DNA from: an uncultured Lachnospiraceae bacterium | GTDB lineage: Bacteria; Bacillota; Clostridia; Lachnospirales; Lachnospiraceae | Assembly: GCA_902799015.1 (NCBI GenBank) | Contig: CADBZI010000026.1 | Location: 1-43,763 of the forward strand | Direction: 5' to 3' | Length of the DNA stretch: 43,763 nt | Part shown: positions 26,001 to 32,728 of the stretch, one piece after another | Layout of the letters: every line of letters starts with the position of its first letter | Numbering within the stretch: the first letter of the stretch is position 1 | Position numbers and translations under genes: made by a program | The notes under the pieces: generated by a model | Told to the model about the DNA's origin: nothing | Databases searched by the model: none | The model's input: only the letters and a program-made list of their open reading frames with translations

Positions 26001-26225
26001 GCACAGGTTCCGGTGTCATTTTTCTTTACGGCGGTTCCGCTCGCGGTCCTGGTATGGAACGGGACAGGCGGAAAAACTGTCGTGAAACGGGTGAGATTTC
26101 ACGCGACGATGCGCAGCAATGTATTCCGTCTGCACTTCGGGCAGACAGGAGTGAGGCTGACACGCCTGACAGTCTCCAAGGACGGCCCGGGGCAGGATCG
26201 GAAGCTGGGACTGATAGCGGACTGA
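23052..26225 (+). CDS. Glycoside hydrolase family 3 protein with permuted domains
   Basis: This is a 1057-residue, probably cytoplasmic GH3 enzyme (no signal peptide), of beta-glucosidase or beta-xylosidase type. The usual order is reversed. The GH3 C-terminal alpha/beta domain comes first ([22 protein letters not shown] from about residue 15), then a fibronectin-III-like part ([10 protein letters not shown]...[17 protein letters not shown]). The catalytic barrel is in the second half: [44 protein letters not shown], and VMTDWW, where D772 is the likely nucleophile. This layout is known from Ruminococcus albus and Butyrivibrio beta-glucosidases. The ATG at 23052 follows AAGGAAGG. Substrate cannot be read from sequence. 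It stands alone with no transporter beside it. Confidence 0.92.
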   Translation: [1057 protein letters not shown]

Positions 26226-26343
26226 TTCATTTTCCGGCCGCGCAGGTCAGCCTGCTGCAGGAGCGGGATCCTTCCGCGCTCTTCGGGGGACGGCAGGAAT
26301 CAGGACAGACCGGAGGGATCCGGGGAAGGAGAGCATACGGAAG

Positions 26344-27006
26344 ATGGCAGACGGAAACCATGACCTGAAGCGGGGCATCATTCTCGACGTGGATGGAACG
26401 CTGTGGGATGCGGTCGAGGTGATCACACAGTCCTGGAACGTTGTGCTGAATACCATGCCGGACGTACAGGGGGAGATCAGCGCTGATCAGATGAGGGGCT
26501 GTCTCGGGAAAACGATGTTTGAGATTGCGGACCGGCTGTTCGGCTATCTGCCGCTGCCGCGCAGACGCCAGGTACTGGAGGAGGCGATGCGCTATGAGGT
26601 GGCCTATCTGCGGGAACATCCCGGAAGAATCTATCCCGGTGTGCGGGAATGCCTGAAGGCGCTTCGCGAAGACGGCTGGCATCTGTATATCGTCAGCAAC
26701 TGCCAGAAGGGATACATCGAGGACTGTCTGCTCGCGCTGGGAGAAGAGGGTCTTGTCGAAGACCATATCTGCTTCGAGGATACCCTGCAGGACAAGGGCA
26801 GCAACATCAGGCTGTGTGCGGAGCGAAATCAGCTGGATTACGCAGTGTATGTCGGCGATACGGCACAGGATCTGTCCGCGGCAAGAGCCGCCGGGACAGC
26901 GTTTATTTACGCCGGATACGGGTTCGGAGACGTGGACGCAGCGAAGGAGCGCGTACCGGAGATCCTCCGGTTTGAAGACCTGGTCCAGGCGGTGAAGGAA
27001 CTCTAA
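26344..27006 (+). CDS. HAD-family phosphatase
   Basis: This 220-residue haloacid-dehalogenase-superfamily hydrolase is of the phosphoglycolate phosphatase/beta-phosphoglucomutase-like group. Motif I is DVDGTLWD (nucleophile and acid Asp), motif II is the Ser in YIVSNCQ, motif III is the Lys in DTLQDKGSN and motif IV is VGDTAQDLSAA. A helical cap (about 20-90) follows motif I. The substrate is not predictable: phosphoglycolate, sugar phosphates and nucleotides are all options. The start is at the ATG in CGGAAGATG; GGAGAG lies upstream but a little far. It follows the GH3 gene by 118 bp; a sugar-phosphate role would fit that but is only a guess. Confidence 0.88.
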   Translation: MADGNHDLKRGIILDVDGTLWDAVEVITQSWNVVLNTMPDVQGEISADQMRGCLGKTMFEIADRLFGYLPLPRRRQVLEEAMRYEVAYLREHPGRIYPGVRECLKALREDGWHLYIVSNCQKGYIEDCLLALGEEGLVEDHICFEDTLQDKGSNIRLCAERNQLDYAVYVGDTAQDLSAARAAGTAFIYAGYGFGDVDAAKERVPEILRFEDLVQAVKEL

Positions 27007-27206
27007 AGGGTGCAAAGCAGACCGGTCCGGTGAGCGGCGAAGACGGAAGCCTCAGGCGGATGCCGCGGTCCACGACGTCCAGATGACGTCGGCTTCGGAC
27101 CGACCGAAGCGGAGCGAAGACGTGCAGTGCAGGGCCGCTACAGCATCCGCGCGGCCGGGCGCAATTGTGCCGGGGCGGATTTGATAAAACAGATGGGAGA
27201 CACAAT
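27007..27206. other. 200-bp GC-rich spacer with a repeat-like segment
   Basis: There is no gene here. The segment 27048-27067 matches the reverse complement of 15277-15296 (in the SGNH leader) at 18 of 20 positions. GGCTTCGG/CCGAAGC around 27090-27110 can form a hairpin. The ribosome site GGGAG before 27207 is the only clear signal. Confidence 0.5.
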
Positions 27207-28109
27207 ATGTTTACAGCCAGCGGATGGACGGACTATGAGATTCTGGATGCCTCCGGAGGAGAAAAGCTGGAGCGCTGGGGAGAGTATCTTCTTGTGCGTC
27301 CGGATCCTCAGGTGATCTGGAATACAAAGCGCCTGGATCCGGGCTGGAAGAAGGCAAACGCGATCTACCACAGATCAAAGTCGGGCGGCGGTGAATGGGA
27401 ATTCAGAAATCTGCCGAAGCAGTGGCAGATCTCGTACCGGCTGGGAGCGTCGGATCTGACCTTCCATCTCAAACCGTTTTCCTTCAAGCATACCGGTCTG
27501 TTTCCGGAACAGGCAGTCAACTGGGAATGGTTCTCCGGCCTCATCCGCGGGGAAGACGGCAGGAGGCGCCGGGCCGGTGATGAACGCCCGGTCCGCGTGC
27601 TGAATCTGTTCGCGTATACCGGAGGCGCAACCATCGCCGCAGCCTCGGTCGGCGCGGCGGTGACGCATGTGGACGCCTCAAAGGGCATGACGCTCTGGGC
27701 GAAGGAAAATGCGGTCTCCAGCGGCCTGGGGGACGCTCCCGTGAGATGGCTGGTGGATGACTGCAGAAAGTTTGTGGAGCGGGAGATCCGCAGAGGCAGC
27801 CGCTATGACGGAATCATCATGGATCCGCCCTCCTATGGACGCGGACCGAAGGGCGAGCTGTGGAAGATTGAGGATATGCTGCACGACATGGTGAAGCTGA
27901 CCGCTTCCCTGCTTTCGGACAGGCCTTTGTTCTATCTGATTAATTCTTATACCACAGGCCTGGCTCCGGCGGTTCTGACTTATCTGATCCACACGGAGAT
28001 CGTAAAACGTTTTGGGGGACACGCGGATGCACAGGAGGTCGGTCTGCCGGTTACGGATACGGGACTGAACCTCCCGTGCGGGGCAGCCGGCAGATGGCAG
28101 GCAGAATGA
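27207..28109 (+). CDS. Class I SAM-dependent methyltransferase, RlmI-like
   Basis: This 300-residue protein is of the rRNA (cytosine-C5) methyltransferase RlmI/RlmK-like group. The SAM-binding motif is LNLFAYTGGATIAAA (133-147) and VDASKGMTLWAKEN follows. The catalytic-site motif is MDPPSYGRGPKGE (D206-P-P-S-Y). The N-terminal part (WGEYLLVRPDPQVIW...) forms the small domain before the Rossmann fold. No PUA domain is present, so it is shorter than E. coli RlmI. The ATG at 27207 is used because GGGAG lies 8-9 nt upstream and the extension to 27165 reads through the spacer. The RNA target is not certain. Confidence 0.86.
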   Translation: MFTASGWTDYEILDASGGEKLERWGEYLLVRPDPQVIWNTKRLDPGWKKANAIYHRSKSGGGEWEFRNLPKQWQISYRLGASDLTFHLKPFSFKHTGLFPEQAVNWEWFSGLIRGEDGRRRRAGDERPVRVLNLFAYTGGATIAAASVGAAVTHVDASKGMTLWAKENAVSSGLGDAPVRWLVDDCRKFVEREIRRGSRYDGIIMDPPSYGRGPKGELWKIEDMLHDMVKLTASLLSDRPLFYLINSYTTGLAPAVLTYLIHTEIVKRFGGHADAQEVGLPVTDTGLNLPCGAAGRWQAE

Positions 28110-28121
28110 TCCGGAGGAGCT

Positions 28122-28946
28122 GTGAAACAGGAACAGTATCATGAAATCAAATACATGGAGGAGATGTCCCTCAATGCCTGGCCGTCTTATCGTATTGAAT
28201 ACTACGATGGCTGGATACTGAGATATTCTCATAATTACTCGTTCCGGACGAATTCGGTGGAACAGATCGCTCCGGGCACCATTCCGATCGAAGAGAAGAT
28301 CGCTTACTGCGAGGGAATCTACAGGGAACTGAGATGTCCCGCGAATTTCAAGATCCAGCCGCTGCTGGATCCGGACTTCGATGCGCTTCTCGAGTCAAAG
28401 CTGTACCGGATCCGTCACCGGACGAATGTCATGACGATGGATCTGGCTGATTCCCGGCTGCTAAAAGAGACGGGAAGGGAGTACCTGTTTGAAAACAGGC
28501 TGAATCTCCCGACCCTGGTACACTATAGAGAGGATCTGACGGTTCAGCTGAACGCATTTGTGACGGAGGAATGGCTGAGGGGGCTTTTCTCCCTGAACGG
28601 CACCTCCGATCCGACGCTTCGGAGAATTGTTCCGAAGATGTACGTGGCGATTCCCAAAAAGACAATCGTCGCTTCGGTGGAAATCGACGGCAGGATGGTA
28701 GCCTCGGGCCTTGGCATTCTGGACCGCGGATGGGTCGGCATCTACGCCATCTATGTCAGTCCTAGCTGCTGGGGAAGAGGGTATGGAAGAGCCGTATGTT
28801 CGACCCTTCTGAGGACTGCACAGGAGGCAGGCGCCAGCCGCGCCTATCTGCAGGTGGTATCGAATAACCGGCGGGCGATTCATCTGTATGAATCCCTCGG
28901 ATTTTCGAATTTCTATACCTATTGGTTCAGGAGTAAGGAGACATGA
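28122..28946 (+). CDS. GNAT-family N-acetyltransferase
   Basis: This is a 274-residue protein. The C-terminal half is a GNAT domain: VEIDGRMVASGLGILDRGWVGIYAIYVSPSCWGRGYGRAVCSTLL (the acetyl-CoA loop, R-G-Y-G-R-A) and LQVVSNNRRAIHLYESLGFSNFYTYWF at the end. The N-terminal half (EMSLNAWPSYRIEYYDGWILRYSHNYSFRTNSV) is typical of a GNAT subgroup in Firmicutes. The acceptor is unknown. It appears to start with GTG at 28122, with GGAGG only 4-5 nt upstream; no better start is seen. Its stop overlaps the next start by 4 bp (ATGA at 28943), so the two genes are translationally coupled. Confidence 0.85.
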   Translation: MKQEQYHEIKYMEEMSLNAWPSYRIEYYDGWILRYSHNYSFRTNSVEQIAPGTIPIEEKIAYCEGIYRELRCPANFKIQPLLDPDFDALLESKLYRIRHRTNVMTMDLADSRLLKETGREYLFENRLNLPTLVHYREDLTVQLNAFVTEEWLRGLFSLNGTSDPTLRRIVPKMYVAIPKKTIVASVEIDGRMVASGLGILDRGWVGIYAIYVSPSCWGRGYGRAVCSTLLRTAQEAGASRAYLQVVSNNRRAIHLYESLGFSNFYTYWFRSKET

Positions 28947-30628
28947 AAGGGATCCGGAAGCAGAATAAAAAAAGAAAAATCAGCATTCGCTTCAAGATGC
29001 TGGCCCTTCTGTTGGCTGTCATGGTGCTGCTGTGCGGCGCGATGGCTGCGATTATGTACCGGAATGTCCGTAAGGCGCTGGAGAAGGAAGCCGGCATTGA
29101 GATGAATCTGTTCTGCCGCGACAGGGGGATGGAGATCAATTCGCAGCTTCTTCGGATTGAGGACTCCGTCACGTCGGTCTCCCAGTGGTTTCTGAGACAG
29201 ATGGAAGCTTCTGATTCGCTGGAAAAGATGACCAGGAGCAGACTGTACAGGAACAGGCTTCTGGAGCAGGCAAAGTCCATGCTCCTTCTGAGTGCGAAAA
29301 GAATTGACGGAGCGGAGACCATCTACTTCCGTTTTGCGCTGGATCTGATCGATGATTCTGAGGAGGGAGTATTCTATGCGCGCGGCCGGGACGGGGAGTT
29401 CCGGAAGGAGCCTCTTACACAGATCCGTGAGTATGAAAAGGATGACATGGAGCATGTGGGCTGGTATTATCTTCCGGTTGAGAAGGGCGCGCCGATGTGG
29501 ATGCCTCCCTATCACAACAAGAATATCAATGTCACCATGATCTCGTACGAGGAACCGGTTTATCTGGGATCCACACTGATCGGACTGGTCGGAATCGACA
29601 TTGATTTTTCCAGACTGCTGGAAGAGATCATGGACATCCAATACAAAGAAACAGGCTATATGTACCTGAAGGCAGCGGACGGTTCGATCCATTATCATCC
29701 GGACTACCTGAAGGGAGAGGACCTGCACGGCGATGAACAGGATGAGATCATATCCGGCCAGGAAGAGATGGCAAAGGACAGCAGCGAGAATCTGGTCCGG
29801 TACCATTTCCGGGGAGCTGAGCGCGTCATGGTGTTCACATCGCTGCGCAACGGGATGAAAATAGTTCTGTGTGACAGCTATCAGGATATCTTCCGTGTCG
29901 TGGACGAGACCTTAACCGACCAGATGCTGATTGCCGCTGTTCTGTTTGCCGCTGCCGCGTTTGCTCTGATTCTGATCTCCAACCACATCACAAGACCGCT
30001 GACGAAGCTTGCGGAAGCAGCCGGTCAGCTCAGTCAGGGCAATTATGATGTGGAGCTTCCGGGAGAGACCTCGGATGAGGTGGGGGATCTGACACGGGCA
30101 TTCCGCACCGCGGTGGAACACCTGAAGCAGTACGCGGATGATATGGAGATCCTTGCGTATCAGGATGCGCTGACCAGAGTGAAAAATGTCGCCGCTTACC
30201 GGATTGAGCAGTCTGCGCTGAATGAAACAATCGAAAAAGGGCATGCCTGCTTTGCCGTCCTGATGCTTGACCTCAATTACCTGAAGCAGACCAATGACCG
30301 TTACGGGCACAGCGCGGGGGATATTCTCCTGATGAGGCTCGCTTCCGTGATCTGCCGGACTTTTCCGCTTTCCGCGGTGTACCGGATCGGAGGAGACGAA
30401 TTTACCGTGGTTCTGAAGGACACGGAATATGAGTGCCGCGAGGCAAAGCTTACGGAGCTGGAGCAGCGGATCAGGGCCAACAATGAACAGGCGCAGGAGG
30501 AATACATGCGTATCTCGGTTGCCTGGGGATTGGCGGAATATGAGAAGGATCAGGACCGAAGCTTCGAGGAGGTTTACCGCAAAGCCGACCGCAGCATGTA
30601 TCAGATGAAGCAGAGGATGCATGAGTAG
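28943..30628 (+). CDS. Membrane diguanylate cyclase (sensor-HAMP-GGDEF)
   Basis: This is a 561-residue protein. A first transmembrane helix at about 18-40, a large extracytoplasmic sensor region (about 41-328) of the double-Cache type with [21 protein letters not shown], a second helix at about 329-348 and a HAMP segment ([25 protein letters not shown]) lead to the GGDEF domain. The active motif G483-G-D-E-F487 is intact, and [18 protein letters not shown] is the substrate-binding helix, so synthesis of cyclic di-GMP from GTP is expected. The inhibitory RxxD site is absent: FPLS occupies that position. The ligand is unknown. It shares a 4-bp start/stop overlap with the GNAT gene. Confidence 0.95.
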   Translation: [561 protein letters not shown]

Positions 30629-30771
30629 AAGGATGCGGAAGCTGTCACATAAGAGCGGTTCAAGGCGCCATCGGCGTTCGTGCCGCGCCGCGCCCGGGGC
30701 GAAGTCCCTTCCGGTGAGCGCGGCTGAATCTATACTGGGAATCATAAAAACAGCAGAAGAAGGAGAGACAC

Positions 30772-32403
30772 ATGATCAGTGTAAATGACGTAACCCTCAG
30801 GCTGGGCAAGAAGGCTCTGTTCGAGGATGTCAATATCAAGTTTACGGAAGGAAACTGCTACGGCGTGATCGGCGCAAACGGAGCGGGGAAATCCACCTTC
30901 CTGAAGATTCTTTCCGGCGAGCTTGAGACATCCTCCGGTACGGTCACCATGACGCCGGGCCAGCGGATGAGCGTTCTGGAGCAGGATCATTTCAAGTATG
31001 ATGATCAGGATGTCCTTGAGACGGTGATTCAGGGAAATATGCGCCTGTTCGAGATCTCGAAAGAGAAGGATGCGCTGTACGCGAAGCCTGATTTTTCGGA
31101 TGAGGATGGGATCCGCGCCAGCGAGCTGGAGACGGAATTCGCGGAGATGAACGGATGGGAGGCAGAGTCCGACGCTGAGTCGCTGCTGAACGGACTGGGG
31201 ATCCCGACCCAGGAGCATCACGCTCTGATGAAGGATCTGACCGGTAATCAGAAGGTGAAGGTGCTGCTTGCCCGTGCCCTGTTCGGCAATCCGGATATCC
31301 TGCTGCTCGATGAGCCGACCAACCACCTGGATCTGGACGCCATCGGATGGCTGGAAGAATTCCTGATCAACTTTGACAACACGGTGATTGTGGTTTCCCA
31401 CGACCGCTATTTTCTGAACAAGGTCTGCACGCATATCGCGGATATTGACTATGGAAAGATCCAGCTGTACGCGGGCAATTATGATTTCTGGTATGAGTCC
31501 TCCCAGCTGATGATCCGTCAGATGAAGGAAGCAAACAAGAAGAAGGAAGAAAAGATCAAGGAACTGCAGGAATTCATTCAGCGGTTCTCGGCAAATGCGT
31601 CCAAGTCCAAGCAGGCGACCAGCCGTAAGAGAGCATTGGAGAAGATCCAGCTTGAGGATATCCGTCCTTCCAGCCGGAAGTACCCGTACATCGATTTCCG
31701 GCCGGAACGCGAGATCGGCAATGAGGTGCTTGAGGTTCACAATATTTCCAAGACCGTGAATGGCGTGAAGCTTCTTGACGATATCTCATTTACACTCGGA
31801 CGCGAGGACAAGGTGGCGTTTGTCGGCGGAAATGAGATCGCCAAGACGATGTTCTTCCGCATCCTGATGGGAGAAGAGGAACCGGATGAGGGCACCTTCA
31901 AATGGGGCGTCACCACGAGCAGAGCATATTTTCCGAAGGACTACACGGAGGAATTTGAAAGCGACCTGACGATTGCCCAGTGGCTGACCCAGTTTTCGGA
32001 GATCAAGGATCAGACCTATGTCAGAGGATTTCTGGGACGGATGCTGTTCTCGGGGGAGGACGGCGACAAGTATGTGCGCGTTCTGTCCGGAGGAGAGAAG
32101 GTGCGCTGCCTGTTTTCGAGGATGATGATCTCCGGGGCAAATGTGCTGATCTTCGATGAGCCGACCAACCATCTGGATATGGAGTCCATCACGGCGCTCA
32201 ACAACGGCATGATGAAGTTCCCGTCCGTGGAACTGTTCTCGTCCAGAGACCATCAGATCGTGCAGACGACGGCAAACCGGATCATGGAGATCCTGCCGAA
32301 CGGCAAGCTGATCGATAAGATCACCACATACGATGAGTATCTGGCCAGCGATGAGATGGCGAGAAAGAGGACGATCTATACCTCACTGCAGCACGATGAC
32401 TGA
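30772..32403 (+). CDS. ABC-F family ATPase (YbiT-like)
   Basis: This is a 543-residue soluble protein with two ATP-binding cassettes and no membrane part; family members act on ribosomes in translation or antibiotic protection. Cassette 1 has Walker A GANGAGKST, signature LTGNQKVKVLLARAL and Walker B ILLLDEPTNHLDLD. The linker (about 240-300) is Lys/Glu-rich and helical. Cassette 2 has a degenerate Walker A, GGNEIAKTMF (Ala in place of Gly before Lys-Thr), signature LSGGEKVRCLFSRMM, Walker B LIFDEPTNHLDME, and SSRDHQ where SHDxxF is usual. Housekeeping rather than resistance is the more likely role. AAGGAGAG precedes the ATG. Its promoter has -10 TATACT at 30731. Confidence 0.92.
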   Translation: MISVNDVTLRLGKKALFEDVNIKFTEGNCYGVIGANGAGKSTFLKILSGELETSSGTVTMTPGQRMSVLEQDHFKYDDQDVLETVIQGNMRLFEISKEKDALYAKPDFSDEDGIRASELETEFAEMNGWEAESDAESLLNGLGIPTQEHHALMKDLTGNQKVKVLLARALFGNPDILLLDEPTNHLDLDAIGWLEEFLINFDNTVIVVSHDRYFLNKVCTHIADIDYGKIQLYAGNYDFWYESSQLMIRQMKEANKKKEEKIKELQEFIQRFSANASKSKQATSRKRALEKIQLEDIRPSSRKYPYIDFRPEREIGNEVLEVHNISKTVNGVKLLDDISFTLGREDKVAFVGGNEIAKTMFFRILMGEEEPDEGTFKWGVTTSRAYFPKDYTEEFESDLTIAQWLTQFSEIKDQTYVRGFLGRMLFSGEDGDKYVRVLSGGEKVRCLFSRMMISGANVLIFDEPTNHLDMESITALNNGMMKFPSVELFSSRDHQIVQTTANRIMEILPNGKLIDKITTYDEYLASDEMARKRTIYTSLQHDD

Positions 32404-32441
32404 CGATGACAGCCGGACACGCCCGGCAGACCGGGAAAAAC

Positions 32442-32565
32442 TGTTACAAGTCACACCCCTGCCAGCACCTACGGCATAACAGGGCTCCTTCACTGCGACC
32501 CCCAAAAGTCTCCGTTCAGGAGCCCTGTGTATGCCTTGTGTCTGGTCAGGGTGTGACTTGTAACA
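32442..32565. repeat. 124-bp long inverted repeat (MITE-like or structured RNA)
   Basis: The ends are TGTTACAAGTCACACC... (32442-32461) and its reverse complement (32547-32565), 19 pairs with one bulged base. Further pairs inside are CCAG/CTGG, GGCATA/TATGCC and ACAGGGCTCCT/AGGAGCCCTGT, leaving a loop of about 28 nt. There is no T-run, so it is not a terminator. No transposase or clear target duplication is seen; three A follow on the right and five A lie near the left end. Confidence 0.75.
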
Positions 32566-32603
32566 AAATCATACAAAATGCGCAATAATCGTGAAATGTC
32601 AAA

Positions 32604-32632
32604 TAGACAAACATGTTTAAGTATGATAAACT
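32604..32632 (+). promoter_or_regulatory. Sigma-A-like promoter for PFOR
   Basis: TAGACA (one mismatch to TTGACA), a 17-bp spacer and TAAACT. Transcription should start near 32639, giving a leader of about 90 nt with the hairpin at 32660-32685. Confidence 0.6.
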
Positions 32633-32659
32633 ATTCACGGTTTGAGAACGCGCAAAGGG

Positions 32660-32685
32660 GAGGCAGCGGTTTCAGCTGCCTTTTT
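32660..32685 (+). terminator. Terminator-like hairpin in the PFOR leader
   Basis: AGGCAGC pairs with GCTGCCT (7 bp, 7-nt loop) and runs into five T. It lies after the promoter and 43 nt before the start codon, so it could attenuate PFOR transcription. The stem is modest. Confidence 0.55.
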
Positions 32686-32728
32686 GTGTGTCTTTAGAAA
32701 ATTCAAAACCTAAGAAGGAGGAAACAAA

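Larger units (their letters stand above)
32404..32728. other. 325-bp gap before PFOR: inverted repeat, promoter, leader hairpin
   Basis: No protein gene is supported; the 60-codon frame at 32406-32588 lies across the inverted repeat and has no ribosome site. Contents in order: a 124-bp near-palindrome (32442-32565), an A/T-rich stretch, a sigma-A-like promoter (32604-32632), a terminator-like hairpin (32660-32685) and the AAGGAGGA ribosome site of PFOR. Confidence 0.8.

Noticed and set aside
32406-32588. 60-codon frame before PFOR
   Set aside because: It lies across the long inverted repeat, starts 3 bp after the ABC-F stop with no ribosome site, and has no protein-like pattern.
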